Shown: positions 1 through 24,028, counted from the stretch's first letter. The stretch: DNA of 64,000 bases from Aspidapion aeneum (GCA_963576565.1 OY755047.1:22575171-22639170), one strand, 5' to 3'. Notes: generated by a model not told the origin, from the sequence alone. Translations and numbers: made by a program.

Positions 1-473
1 TGGAGAATTTAATAGATCAGACTGGTTTGTTTCCAGAGTAGTTGCAAAATAGAATTTATTTAAATCCTAATTAGATTAGTCACCTTATGTGTACGGTTCT
101 CCGATAATAATTAACTAATGATGCCCATTGCTTTTTATTATATATATTTGCAAAATTTTAACACTATACATTTTATAGAGATTACTTCAATTATTATTTC
201 TTTTTATTATCATTGCAACACGATGTTTGCAAAAAAAATATATCTAAAAGCAATAACTATTGAATATAAAAAACATTTTGAATTTTGCAATAATAATAAA
301 TAAAAAATATAATTTATTCGACTAGTATTGAGACCTAAAATAGCACATCTTAAATAAAATTTAAGAATATCGTTTCTAATTCTTAACAGATGTCTTAGGG
401 ACGTCTTATTTACAGAAATATATCTTAAAAATATTCTTCAAAAAGTAATTATAGAATAAAAACACGAAGAATT
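1..473. other. AT-rich stretch, no gene recognised
   Basis: Low-complexity AT-rich sequence with no exon, RNA gene or clear repeat boundary that I can support. Short open frames here have no recognisable motif. Confidence 0.5.
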
Positions 474-520
474 TATACAGGGTGTTCTCAAAGTTGAGTC
501 ATTTATGAACACCCTGTATA
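474..520. repeat. Short hairpin with ACAGGGTGTTC arms
   Basis: Two 14-base inverted arms (474-487 and 507-520) around a 19-base loop. The ACAGGGTGT core is shared with the termini of the longer TIR elements at 12.9-13.7 and 32.7-33.4 kb, so this is probably a deletion remnant of that kind of element. It abuts the orphan amylase exon fragment and replaces the poly(A) signal that gene A has at this point. Confidence 0.6.
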
Positions 521-535
521 TCAATAGAAACAAAT

Positions 536-715
536 TTAGAGTCTGGCATTAACATGGATAGCTAAAGCTGCATTAAATTCGGTTTCAAACAAAGAAATTT
601 GTGCGTTGCCGTTACTGTCCACCACCACGCTCTTGCCAGTGCACCTGCCATTTATTAGGCTGCCAGATATGACGCTACAATATGTTCCAGCCGACGAACC
701 GGTGGCAAGATTCTG
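536..715 (-). pseudogene. Orphan copy of the alpha-amylase last-exon tail
   Basis: Read on the minus strand this gives a 59-residue stretch closely matching the C-terminal end of amylase A, from about QNLATG through VISGSL, CTGKSVVVD and AIHV to a stop at 536-538. Similarity starts abruptly at 715, inside what is exon body in both A and C, although CCTCAG just upstream resembles a splice acceptor. No other amylase exon lies between here and gene A's end at 1765, and the nucleotides after the stop match A's for only about a dozen bases, after which the AATAAA is lost. The simplest reading is a partial tandem duplication of the terminal exon. An alternative last exon of gene A is possible but less likely. 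The frame is still open. Confidence 0.75.
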
Positions 716-1740
716 AGGCGCAATTATGGGAGGCGGACGCCCGGGGCCTCCCGAAGACTTTAGAATCACTACAAAAACGTTAATTCAATTTTAGGCAGGA
801 AAAAGTTGTGGCCCCCTAAAACTTATTCTTAAATATGCTATATGGGTTTATATATTTCACAAACACGTTCTGTATTGAAAATAAAGGCGTATGTCCTTTT
901 TTTCTTGAATCATTCTTTTCTTAATAGATAACATTACGAGTGCATTTTGTGAAGCCAACAAAAACAACTACTCCGAGGGAAAATACCCCTACCGGCATTG
1001 AATTATACTGATGGCTTGATGCTTTAACAGCAAACTGTAACCGTAGAAGCGAGTACCATCACGGAGGTGCGACCGATCGTCTCAATTGATTCACAAGAGC
1101 GCTAACCGAAGTAAGGCCGATTCTGTGTAATGTAAAATTGTAAAGATACATGTCGCCCTCTCTTTCTATATTTCATAATTAGAATGCGACATAATACGGT
1201 GCCCAGAATTTGGTCCATTTTTCTTTTGCCGCTTATTGATGTTTTATAATAAAATTATTAATTAAAAAATAACCAAATTTTCAAAATTATTTAGGTAAAT
1301 TTTGGAGTTCACGTGCACATGTGCACTTATATAGGAAACGCCACACCTAAGCTACTTTTAGTCAAACACAAACCGCTACAGTTCAAGCAATTCAACCGGA
1401 ACCGAAGTTTTTGGTCTTTGTTAGCGGTATAATTATGTGTCTTATACAGAATCAAACTTGGTACAGTCAGGGACTTTAAATTGCCGCGCTCGAAAATAAA
1501 AAACATTCCTATATGTAATTAGGATAACCAGTTTGAACCAAACCAAAAAATAGTGGAACTTACTTCTGTCTATAGACACACGTACATAAATTTTGACAAA
1601 AAAATATACACCAGTAATTTAAAAAGTCTCTGACTGTAGATACAATGCAAAGGGATAAGAGGTGGTTTTAAAAAATTTAAATTACTTAAGAGATCGCAAA
1701 CAAGCCGCGTTAGGCTTGTGGAATAAAAGAACTTGGGTTT
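716..1740. other. Intergenic, nothing firm
   Basis: Spacer between the orphan exon tail and the 3' end of amylase A. It holds a palindromic ACGTGCACATGTGCAC-type run near 1310-1326 and a TATATAGG box-like string near 1328-1335, but no downstream coding frame supports a promoter call. Confidence 0.4.
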
Positions 1741-1748
1741 TATATACA

Positions 1749-1754
1749 TTTATT
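1749..1754 (-). terminator. Poly(A) signal of amylase A
   Basis: A canonical AATAAA on the minus strand, ten bases past the TAA stop of amylase A. This implies a very short 3' UTR, which is common for secreted digestive enzymes of insects. The orphan tail at 536-715 lacks it. Confidence 0.7.
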
Positions 1755-1764
1755 AGAAACAAAT

Positions 1765-12280
<10,516 letters not shown>

Positions 12281-12603
12281 TTAAACCACATCAAGATAAT
12301 GAAAAAATATCAAAATTAAAAAACGGTTAGAAAAAAAATTCGGATTAAATTTTTAAATAAAAAAAACACCCAGCTGCTAAATTTACTTGTACCTACTAGT
12401 CGCAGTTGAGTACAAAATTGATAGGTATACCTATAGTGACGAGTCGTTAAATACCGAGATGAATTCCAAGACGTGCGCAAGCGTTGATCTGTCACTTCTG
12501 CCAACCAATTAACTGAGAGATATTTCAGTATGGTTTTATACAGCAAAACTTTAATAATTCCCAGTTCTTTTTGATGAAAATTCGTCGTTTTTGTGCTGTG
12601 AAA

Positions 12604-12828
12604 ATGCCGGTGACGTGCAAGTTGTGTGACAAATTATTTAGTGCCCAATTTAATTTGAATAAACACTGTCATCGGGGTTCTACTGTATGTCTATGCTACG
12701 ATAAACATTTTTTAAGATTTAGCGCATTTAAATTTGTCAATACTCCCATGGCAAAACAAAATAAACGTGAAATGCAATATAGAAGAGATACTGCATATAC
12801 CTCAAAAAATATTAATCGCAGCACATAG
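12604..12828 (+). CDS. Small zinc-finger-like ORF inside the outer TIR element
   Basis: From the ATG at 12604 the frame reads MPVTCKLCDKLFSAQFNLNK followed by HCH. This is close to a C2H2 finger (Cys-x2-Cys-x12-His) but with an irregular second histidine spacing. The rest is lysine-rich and unrecognised. It is probably a remnant of an element-encoded protein or of a host zinc-finger exon captured by the element. No promoter or splice partner is evident. Confidence 0.35.
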   Translation: MPVTCKLCDKLFSAQFNLNKHCHRGSTVCLCYDKHFLRFSAFKFVNTPMAKQNKREMQYRRDTAYTSKNINRST

Positions 12829-12903
12829 ATATTGTAAATTTTTTAAATCAAAAAGAAAAGACGAATCTTAAAATGCAAAAATATACTTCATTGTCACACC
12901 CTG

Positions 12904-13733
12904 TACAGGGTGTCCCAAATTCGTTTTTTTTTGTGGTGTCGGGTATTTCTAGGGGAAATAGAAAAAAACTGAGCCGCCTTTGCGACGCTTAAATTATAAG
13001 AGAAGCCTAAAGGTGAAAACCACGTTTAGATATAGCAAGCCGTTTTTAAGCTACGGAGTGTTTTTGTCTGCATTTTGCTTTTGTGTAAATAGCTTTCTTA
13101 TAGATCTTTTCTTGAAGAATTGACAGATGTAAATGGTTTTTATTTATCTGTTTTGGTTTTTAAAATATTGTACAAAGTTGTTATTTTTCTTACAGAATAA
13201 CTCTCTTTTTATTCAATTTTTAAAATCAGCTTAAAATTTCCTTTAAAATGATGTATCACACTCAATATTTTAATTTTTTATTTTTTTTTATTGTTTTCTT
13301 TATTTTTATTTTTTAATCACCTCTTTATTATTTTTTTATTTTTATAATTTTATAATATTAAAATATTTTAAACCCATTAAGCAAACTAAAATATGTGGTA
13401 AAAATAAAAAAAAATAATTTTATGTAATATCTTAAAAACTAAACATGGCAAATGAAATTTAATTTAACAGTTTAATTCCTCTTAAAAAAGTGTCTTAGGA
13501 ATGTTTTCACAGAAATAAAAAATATTAATAAATAAACAAGTTATAGACCCCTTCCCAAAATGCAGACTTTTTAGAAACACCCCGTAGTTTAAAAACGGCT
13601 TGCTATATCAAAATGCGATTTTCACCTTTAAGCTTCTTTTGAAATTTGAGTGTCGCAAAGGGGATCAGGTTTTTTTAGCCCCTCTAGAAATACCCGAAAC
13701 CTCCCAAAAACATCGAATTTGGGACACCCTGTA
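12904..13733. mobile_element. TACAGGGTGTCCC MITE with about 165-bp TIRs
   Basis: The termini TACAGGGTGTCCCAAATTCG and its complement bound an 830-bp AT-rich element. Inverted matching continues inward through AAATACCCG/CGGGTATTT, TTTGCGACGC-type, TATAGCAAGCCGTTTTTAA and the CACCCCGTAG/CTACGGAGTG blocks. There is no coding frame. It is nested in the outer element at 12340-14230. Confidence 0.8.
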
Positions 13734-14324
13734 CATGGTGACGGATAGAAAAAAATTATGTTGGCTTTTAAAGTTGTCATAATTAACCAAAAAAATCTAC
13801 AATTTATTATAGCCCTTTATTTTCAATGATAAAGTTGCTGAGTGCTCAGGTTATAAAAAACCACCCGATACCTACATAAAATCATACCTAAAAATTAGAA
13901 TTGACCATTATTTTATACCTTGAATTTTTTATTATACGTTAAGCTCTTCGATCTCGCGCCAATCCCGGTATTCATTTTGACGTTAATTTTGGCGCATGCT
14001 CATTTGATGGAATCCATCTCGGTATTTAACGACTCGTCTATAGTGTACGACATGCTTCAACTTTTAGTAAGCGTACTTACGAAATTATACAGTTCTACAT
14101 TTTCATGAATCAGGTTACTGGGTAATTTTGTACCCAACTGCGACTAGTAATTACAAGTAAATTTAGCAGGTGGGTGTTTTTTTTATTTAATTTTGTTTTT
14201 ATTTCCAATTTTTAGGTTAAATTCTGATTCAGCCTTATAAAAAGCACTGGGCATTTACCATTCATTTAGCTTTACCCAAAAAGAACGTGTAGATTTTCTA
14301 CGGACGTGAACAGTGTTACCTTCG

Positions 14325-14795
14325 ATGGAGTGCTGATGGGGGAGGAGAGAGGGAGGAGGGAACTAGTCAAATGGGGTCGAAAAAAATCCTAAAGCGTGTG
14401 GAGAAAGAATTTTTGAAATCCCTCTGTATTACTATTACTAATAAGGAGGGTGGGGAGGGCAGACGGCAGGGAGAGGGAAACTAGTAAAATCATGTTGGAA
14501 AAAAAGTCCTAAAGCGTGTGCAGAAATTTTTTTTGAATTCACTCTCTATTTGTGAAAGGTATAGCTACAACAAGGACGATGGGGAGAAGAGAGGGAGAGG
14601 GAGGGGGAATCTAGTAAAATAGTGTTGAAAAAAGTCTTAAAGCGTGTGCAGAAAAAATCTTTAAAATATTTGATAAAATTATGCGAATATAGTTTTTGAT
14701 AGAGTGGAGGGAATGACAGGAGGGGAGATGGATGTGAGCATGGAGGACTACAAAGTAACTACAGCAAATTAGAGGACATTTGGAATGGGTAATCA
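14325..14795. repeat. Purine-rich tandem repeat
   Basis: Three to four degenerate units of about 120 bases each pair a GGGGAGGAGAGAGGGAGG-type purine run with ACTAGTAAAAT and CCTAAAGCGTGTGCAGAAA. The strand asymmetry is strong. No coding potential is visible. Confidence 0.75.
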
Positions 14796-14929
14796 AAGGA
14801 ATTTCATTAAAATCGCCTGAAATTTAGAAAATTTGTATGCCTTAAAGCCTACATCATGTGACAAAATGGCGTCTGAAGACCGCCATGTTGATTTCTCTTT
14901 AAAAAAGTATAGCCTGTAGCACCTTCGGG

Positions 14930-15035
14930 ATCAGTAGCAATTCAACGACGCCTTTTTTGTCAAAATCGGTTTAGCCGTTTAGTCTCTAGCGTGACACAAA
15001 CATACATATTTACATACATACATATCCCAATCGAA
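14930..15035. repeat. Interspersed repeat tail with CATA microsatellite
   Basis: The block CAAAATCGGTTTAGCCGTTT is followed by CATACATATTTACATACATA. This AAATCGGT...microsatellite layout is also seen at 55.8 kb (with GACA) and 29.6 kb (with GATA), and is common at the variable end of insect interspersed repeats. Confidence 0.55.
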
Positions 15036-15039
15036 AAAC

Positions 15040-16670
15040 ATTACCCTTTTTTGCCGTGCTGCAGTTGGCTAAAAAAGTACCAAATGCAAAAATTTGGGAA
15101 GAAATGGACCTGCAGAAGAAAATGTCTGCAATATTAAAAAAACACTGGAAAATTGGCAAAAATCGTGCCACAGGCTAATATTTTAGTAAAATTCCGTACT
15201 TGTGAAAAAAAATCGCACAGCACGTAAAGCTCTAGAAAAATTATGTTGGTAATTTTAAAGAGAAAAAGTCGTTGCAAAAAAATTGTTGCAGTATTAAAAA
15301 AATGTAGGAAACATTTAAAAAATTGACGCAAAAAAATGGTAGAAAAAAAAGGAAAAAGTAGTGAGGCGTGCTAAAATTTAAAAAAAAATAAGTAAGCAGG
15401 TACTTTTTAGAAAAATGACAGAAGGCTAAAACGAAGCTAATGATGCCGCAAGCAAAAGTTTTATTGAAATTAAGTAATTCAAGAATAAAAGGCGCCAAAA
15501 ATTTTCGAGAGAAATGAAGGAGTTTTGGCTAGTTTCAAAAGTGTAAGACCACACTTGAAAAATTATACTCATTTTATTTGGGGGAGTTCATTTTGAGCTT
15601 GTGGAGGCTAAACTTGAAAAGTCACACCAAACTATAAACAAACACTGATGCACTAAAAAATTGTTATTTAGTTATTTTGTTCAACACTTTTATGGTTAAT
15701 AATACTAACATTTTTTATAAATTAAAAAAATACCAATTTGATTATTTTCAATTCAGCAGCAATTTAAATTATTTCTGCATGTTCCAGAGTAGTAATCAAT
15801 GTTTACTTCAAAAGGAAATAAATATTATTTGTGGTCGAAACTGAATGTATGACAAATAGAATTTAGGAAAAATACTGTTTGTGTTTGAATGCAATGGCGG
15901 ATCCAGGATTTTCGAATTGGGGGGTAGATACGTATATTTGTTTCTTTTTTTTAATTAAGTTTGAGTTCTAAAATTAGCATCAAAGGCATTAAAAATCTCT
16001 ATAAGGCGATAACTTTTAAAGGTCGCAGGTAATTTTTGTAAGTAATTGTACAGTTCATGCATTTGCTATTTTTTTAACTAAAGGTCTACTAGCAAGCTGA
16101 TTTAAACCATTACACAAAATTGATTTTTCGCACGCAACTGCTAATCACAGGACATGTTTTCCCTACTGGTACTGACACTGTTTGATATTCTAAAAAAATA
16201 CTTTTAGTGAAAACACTTATCTATATAGGGTAAGTCATAATTATTAATAAAAAAGATGATTTCTTGCCTTATTTTAAGATTTTTTTTAAAACTTAGGTTC
16301 GGACACGCTCAGTTACGGAGCAACAGGGCGTCAAAACTTTCTTTTTGTACCTTATTTTTTTATGATGCGTCGCTGGTAGATTCTAAACTATAAAAAAAAT
16401 CGTGCTTTGTTTAGAAAATTTTTAGAACCTGGTATTTTAGTTATTTATAGAGCAAAAAATTAGCGAATGATTTTTACTTTTTTTGCTCAATAACGGTATT
16501 AGGTGGGAAACGACTAGAGAACAGAAAAAAGTTTTTGGATAATTTTGAATTTGATTTTTGTAAAAAAAAAATTGTATAAATATAAATATTTTAACGGTTA
16601 AAAAAATAATAAATATTTTAACTTTTAAATCTGACAGTTGGATTAGAAAAACATTGAATTTGGGACACCC
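15040..16670. other. Low-complexity intergenic sequence
   Basis: A-rich then T-rich sequence with no recognisable exon. Near 16656-16674 a partial copy of the AATTTGGGACACCCTG terminus remains without its partner. Confidence 0.4.
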
Positions 16671-16678
16671 TGAATATC

Positions 16679-16903
16679 CAGTAGCGTGTCGTGGATAAAT
16701 GGGCGGGGGGGCGGCGAAGACGTTAAGGGGCGCAAATATAGGTAAGGGAGTCAAATAAATTACAAACCTTTTCACACGCACCATTTGTTTTTGCGTTAAA
16801 TTGTTTTTCTATTTTTTTCTCAAAGGACGCCAGAGGCACCAGGCGCAGAGGAGCGGGGGGGAGTTCGCCCCCCCCCCCCGGCCCCCCATACGACACGCCA
16901 CTG
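16679..16903. mobile_element. hAT-like MITE, G/C-run family
   Basis: The ends CAGTAGCGTGTCGT and, inverted, CAGTGGCGTGTCGT enclose long G and C runs. Flanks TGAATATC and TAAATATC form an 8-bp target duplication with one mismatch. The CAGTGGCG start and 8-bp duplication are characteristic of the hAT superfamily. It belongs with copies at 24.03, 24.81, 47.34 and 57.80 kb. Confidence 0.75.
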
Positions 16904-18900
16904 TAAATATCTATATAACGGTTTCTATTTTAATTAAATAAAACCAGTGTAGATTTTAGGCAGACAAATACGCAACTTTTTTTATAATTTTATATAAGTG
17001 GTGAATTACCCACAACCATTAATCGTAAATACAGTGATAAAATATTTAATTGCTTAACATTCACAGTGTTACAACCGCTGTAGGCACCCCTTTTTAAAAA
17101 ACATATATTGCTCTGCTGGCTTTTAGCAGATCACCAAATTTTAGAAATAAGACAGGGATAATAAAAAAATATTCTACAAGGAGTTAAGATTTTATTGCTC
17201 TATATTTACCGTGTCAGTACCCATCTTGGTATTACTTTTACAAAAAAAAAATGAAAAAAAAGTATATTATATTTTTATTACATTTTTTATGCTGCTCTGC
17301 TAGCTTTAGTCAAGCAATACAGAAAATACAAGAAAGATACACATTAATCGTAAATAAAGTGATAAAATATTTAATTGCTTAACACGACTTTTTTTATAAT
17401 TTACTTAAGTGTATAAGTGGTAAATTTGTTTAAGTACACCCAAAATAAAAAAAAATTACACAGATTGAGTCATAAGTAGGTGGACAAATAAAGAGAAGTG
17501 ATTCCTTGGGTCATTTTGTCATTAGTAGTAGTAGTAGTAGTGGTGAGTAGACCATTTTTGGTCTAGCAACTAGGCACACGGCGCGCACTTTTCGCTCACC
17601 CCGATCAAAGCCAACACACAAATAGAGGTCACGACCCTGAAAAAATCAGCTGTTCTCCGGGAGCTGAATATTACATTGGGTCTTATGGGAGGTCAGACGT
17701 TTTTTTTTGATATTTTCAAAATGGTACTACAGATTTCCGCGACACCATCCCGATATTCCACAAAGTTTTGTAAGGAAGCAACATGATTAAAAGGTTAAAA
17801 TCTTCAAGATTTAGCGTTCCTTATTTTGAATTCAAATTACCCGCTATTTATCACATGCCAACTGTTATATTTGACATGTATTTGACTTTGTCATCTGTGA
17901 TTGTCACATTCGCTTCTGCTTTAAACTTAATTTTTGTGTGAGCGGTTGAAGCGGCTCTGAAAAATTAGGGATTACTATAGATTTAAAAAAAATTGTTCTG
18001 AAAGAATATAGTAAAAACAATCTCAAAACCGGCTTTATTTAAAAAAAATCAAATATTCATGAACCGTTATTCCAACTTCAATATTTTAAAGACAATCAGC
18101 TGTGTCGTAACGTGGCCATCAAAAAAAAATCAGCCCCGGATGTGACGTCAACAAAGTGGAGGATCGTGGCCCCTCCGTTGTGATAGCCCTGCCCCGATTT
18201 GTCCGTAAATCATATACCAAACTGATGCACGTACCCCTTAGAATGCAAGTTTTCCTTCTCTAAGAGGACTTAATTTTGCTTGACTCCTCTTTGTCGAGGG
18301 AGGGATCTTTATACTGCGTAGCAAGTATACACAGTGGACTCACGCTGTTATATCCCTTCCGAAAGGTGGTCCTGCTACATGTTAAACTTGCAGCTACCTA
18401 ACATCGCTATACTCCCAGCAGAACTTGGTTATACACGATAGACTTCTTTCCTTTTCAGCGCAACAGTCGCGGTCGTCGTGAGTTGACTTTAAGAGATTTT
18501 TGCTGCCGCCGTCCTAGTTTCAACTGTAGCATGCTCCTGGGGTATTAATCCTGGCTCTTCGGTTGTTTGCTCCTGGACTACACCTGCTTATATTCTCGAT
18601 GTTGTACAAGGTCAACTTATGTTTTTGTGTGCATGTGTATCTTACACCATTTCGATGTCGACTGTTGAACGCTGAATAGGAATTGCGCGGCAGGGCCACG
18701 TGACTATTTTTTTTTTGGGTGTTGTTTGACACGCGAACCTGGTATCTTCTGCATCTAAAGCCGACGACCATACCAATGGACTACCCTGCCGCACAATTTT
18801 TTTATTAAAAATCTATAAGAATATATTTCCGCAAATGCAGAATTTTGGAGCTACAGGGTATTTTACAGTTTTTTTAGTATTTAAAAAAAATGCATGCAGT
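16904..18900. other. Unclassified intergenic region with AGT microsatellite and GC-rich block
   Basis: It contains (AGT)n at about 17523-17541 and, from about 18230 to 18780, a block of distinctly higher GC than its surroundings with short open frames. I do not recognise any protein in it. The block may be the 5' part of a retroelement or another captured sequence. Confidence 0.35.
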
Positions 18901-18949
18901 TTTTGAGATATTTAGCTTAAATTTGACAAACCAATTACGCTATATGGTT

Positions 18950-19365
18950 TACATATTTAAACAAGCCAACTGTTTGTAAAAATCTACCGACCAACGCGCA
19001 TAACTCAAAAGCAACTTATCCGATTTTAATGAAATTTCGTACCTCGGTTGGGGTTTTGGCTCTGAGTGGTCCCATTTAAAATAAAACAAAATCTACCTGA
19101 CAGAAGTCGAAAGAGAGAGCGGGGGTATATTTCAAAAATTGGAGTTCTGGTAAAAATATTACTTGTGTGGTACTATATTAAAGGTAACTGTGCATGAAGA
19201 TAAAAAAATACATTATAGTTTGCTTTATTTATTGGTGTTAGACTGAGGGGGGGGGGGAGAATTTCCAATTGGACGCGACCAAGGTGGCGGATAGGGGGTT
19301 ATTTTCGCTGACCAAAATTCTACATAAACCGTTTGAGCTTAGATGCCGAAAAATTGACAGAGTAT
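18950..19365. mobile_element. Diverged copy of the hairpin-ended GACA element
   Basis: Blocks matching the elements at 20.7-22.3 and 55.4-56.0 kb appear in order: CCAACGCGCATAACTCAAAA, TATTTCAAAAATTGGAG, AAAGGTAA and finally GACAGAGTATTTTATTT. The GACA tract and terminal hairpins are missing. It lies immediately upstream of the amylase B promoter arm. Confidence 0.5.
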
Positions 19366-19496
19366 TTTATTTATCTTTATCTGTGTTAATGTAAGCAATC
19401 TCACACCACCATTTTTTCTGTTTGAAATATCATGAATTTAATTTACGAAAAGTTTAAGTAACAAGGAAGGCACTCCAAACAAAGTGGTAGTAACCT

Positions 19497-19504
19497 GATA
19501 AAAA
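19497..19504 (+). promoter_or_regulatory. TATA-like box of amylase B
   Basis: GATAAAAA about 80 bases before the ATG, in the same conserved upstream block as gene A (CACTCCAAACAAAGTG, TAGTAA). The promoter thus appears intact although most of the gene is gone. Confidence 0.5.
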
Positions 19505-19582
19505 CCTTTTAAAAAAATAACATTAAATAAAAACCAACATCTCGGCAAAATTAGTAGCATTGATTTTTTATAATTTGTAATT

Positions 19583-19762
19583 ATGAAATCGTTATGTGGG
19601 GTGTTGCTGGGGCTAATATATTTCACTTTGATAGCTGCTCAAGACGATCCCCATTGGGTGGACGGCCGTAACACCATTGTTCATCTGTTTGAGTGGAAGT
19701 GGGGTGATATTGCCAATGAGTGCGAAACTTTTTTGAGGAACAAAAAGTATGCTGGTATTCAG
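19583..19762 (+). pseudogene. Amylase B, isolated first exon
   Basis: An ATG-initiated 60-codon exon with signal peptide ([20 protein letters not shown]), then [20 protein letters not shown] and KKYAGIQ, ending in CAG followed by the donor GTAAGA. It differs from A's first exon at 8 of 60 residues and has no stop. No A-like exon 2 follows. The next amylase acceptor on this strand belongs to gene C exon 2 at 34868, which has the same phase (0). B is therefore either a truncated duplicate or an alternative first exon and promoter for C. A pseudogene is my default call. Confidence 0.8.
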
Positions 19763-20709
19763 GTAAGAAAAGTCTTTATAAAGGGGGATTCATTGAAGTG
19801 ATTTTTTAAGAGATTTTTGACAGGTTCAAATTTCATTTTTTTTATTTGTCAATTACACTGTGCTTAGACAATTGAGATCCTTAACCCTGGAAAGTATGGA
19901 CGTCATGGGTTTATCGTATTATAATCTATTCAATAAATCTAATTAGCAATTTTGTTTTAATTTAACTTACTAGAAAAGTTAAATTTGAACTTGGGGTTTA
20001 ATTAATCCGCTTTGCTTCAACAACTGTAACTTATAATTTTGTTGTGTTTTTCGCATTATTTTGTTTATTGTATTTTATTTAGTTCACTAGGTCAAACATT
20101 TTAACTCGTTTTAGTCTTCGAACAAGCATAGTGTTGTCTAAAGGCTCAATCGTTTCCACATTCACATGTCGATGGAGTTTATCTTCATGGCTTTTGGCGT
20201 TATTCCTTATAATCTCAGCCATTTTTAGGTACCGATGCAGGTCACTATTTCAAACGTACCAAGGTGCATTCACATTCTTTTTAATACTTTATTTTTATAT
20301 CTCTGTAAAGCTAGACTGTTACTGTCTTTATCACAGTTCCATAGTTAAATACTATATGTCCATACTGGTTTCACTATTTTTGTATAAAACAGCCACTTGT
20401 TATGAATAGCTAAATTGAACCTCCTTCCATTTACAGTTCATTTTTCTACCTTATCTCAAGTTCTTCTTTGTTTTCCTGACATGCGCTTTCCAATGCAATC
20501 TGGCATCAAATGTTATACCGAGATATTTTGCCTGATTTGAATATAGTACGAGGATGTTGTTTATTGTGATTTTTATGTGTTTACATATTTGTTTGTTAAA
20601 TCAATATGAATTAATTTGGATTTATTATATTTTATTCGACATTTTGGGGGTCCAATTGTGAACTTGGGACTGCACCGTAAAGTTTTTCTCGTTATTCTTT
20701 AATACATTT

Positions 20710-22281
<1,572 letters not shown>

Positions 22282-22604
22282 TTTTCTATCGTTAATAAAC
22301 CGGTATCATCGTATTTTTGTTCAGAATTGTTTGGCATTTTATTACAAAATAGGCACAACGTATACACGCCTTCTTTTTGTGCAAAATTATTAAAACTTAT
22401 TTTAATTTTTCTAAATACTAAAAAGGTAAGTAAACACTTGTCAGAATGTATATTTGAAAAATATAAACCAATCCACTTATTCAAAATAAACAACTGATTG
22501 TGATTTTCTAATTAAAAAAAAATCATTATTTGCACAAAATAACTCATAAAATAGGTACTTAAAAAAAATCGTATCTGATTATACTAGCTTTGTAAAGTCC
22601 TTTC

Positions 22605-24020
22605 ATTTCAAAAAGCCGCCAAAAAAACCATAATAAAATTTGAAGTGTGAAACCCATTAAGGAATCCTAAACAAATAAAAGAGAATATGGGCCGGACTGG
22701 GAACTGTTTATAGTAGGTATATAGTCAAGTAAAATAAAACGTTTAATAAAAGTTGCTGCTTTATGCGTACAATAATCATTAATAGATAGGTACTATATAC
22801 TATGTAGCTTGCCCCTGTAATATGTGTAATACGTTCGTAGATTCTGGAACGATTTCCGTAATTTTTTACTGAGAGTTGCGCATACATATCAAAAATAATA
22901 TCTTGAGTTTTCCTTATACAATGTGTTTTTAAAAGTTATGGCTTGCCCTTTGGATATTTTTACCTTCCTAGCCCGCGTAGCAATGGCTAGAGAGAATGTA
23001 TTATTTTCGACGATTTGAGATAACGCCAAAAATGTGTTATTTGGATGTATTTTGATCTATCCTAGCAATATCGTCGTGATGTCTGTCTGCCTGTGTGTAT
23101 GTTATATATATATAGGTAAAATAGTGTTCGATACTCTTACGAGCTTATTGGATTTTGGTCAAAATCCATTAATGTCAATAAAAGTTTTTTAACAGTTAAA
23201 AACCTAAAAAAATGCAAACTTTTTAATGGAGCATCGTCTTAATACACTGTTTTCAAAATGTAGTAGACTATATTTTCTTCAATAATTCGTATCATTACCA
23301 AAAACTTCGTAGGTGCTTTAGTTTCTGAGATATTTAAAAAAACTGTTTTCAAGGCTAAGATATTATCATGGCTTCACTTGAAGTTTGATAATAGGTTAGC
23401 CAGGAAGGTGTCAGTTCCGTCATGGATCCATTTATTTTTTAGGGTTAAGGTTTGGTTTCTGTAAAACCGCAGACTCTAATGGTACCACCACTTCTTCTCC
23501 TCCTTGGTCCTCCAATCGTCTCCAAAAATTTGTTTGTGGTGTTTCAAATGGCCGCCAAAACGCCATTATTAATATCAGTTACTAGGTCCTCATTTATAAA
23601 AACAAACTAAAATATACAGGTTTATAATTGTTATTATTCACAATAATAATAAAAATGTCACTATAATAATGACATGAATTTAATTCCGTAATATAAACAC
23701 AACCGCTAACAATTTTAAAATGAGTTTGACCCTGTATTAAAGAGTGCAGGTGGTACCTTTCGAAAGCCTTTGTTATATTTCGAGAAGGAATTAGGTACTT
23801 CTAGAATGGTATAAGGTATGTTCGAAACTTTAACTTTAAAGAATGATGTATACCTAGGCGTGCTTAAAACACAGAAATTCTTCCCAAAATTTGAAAATAA
23901 ATTTTCAATTTTTGCACAGACACCTGCAAATCCCAAAATGGTTATTATGATTAAGGTGGCATGCGCCAGTTTTTTTGTGCGGCTTTTTGAAATGACAGAA
24001 CTTTACCTCTCTATGATATG
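22605..24020. other. Intergenic, no gene recognised
   Basis: AT-rich sequence with a short TGTCTGTCTGCCTGTGTGT run near 23080. No exon-like frame or clear element boundary was found. Confidence 0.4.
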
Positions 24021-24028
24021 ACATGACA

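Larger units (their letters stand above)
12340..14230. mobile_element. TIR element (outer) carrying a nested MITE
   Basis: Sequence at about 12350-12470 (AAAAAACACCCAGCTGCTAA, CTAGTCGCAGTTGAGTACAA, GACGAGTCGTTAAATACCGA) recurs inverted at about 14000-14195, with roughly 80-100 bases of extra sequence in the right arm. This is a DNA element with long TIRs. Its interior includes a short cysteine/histidine ORF (12571-12828) and a complete smaller element (12904-13733). Ends are approximate. Confidence 0.7.

Noticed and set aside
1290..1440. Promoter with TATATAGG
   Set aside because: No coding exon or conserved block follows on the plus strand.
18520..18771. 83-codon frame with Arg/Asn-rich sequence
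   Set aside because: No recognisable motif. It lies in a GC-richer block where stops are fewer, so openness is weak evidence.
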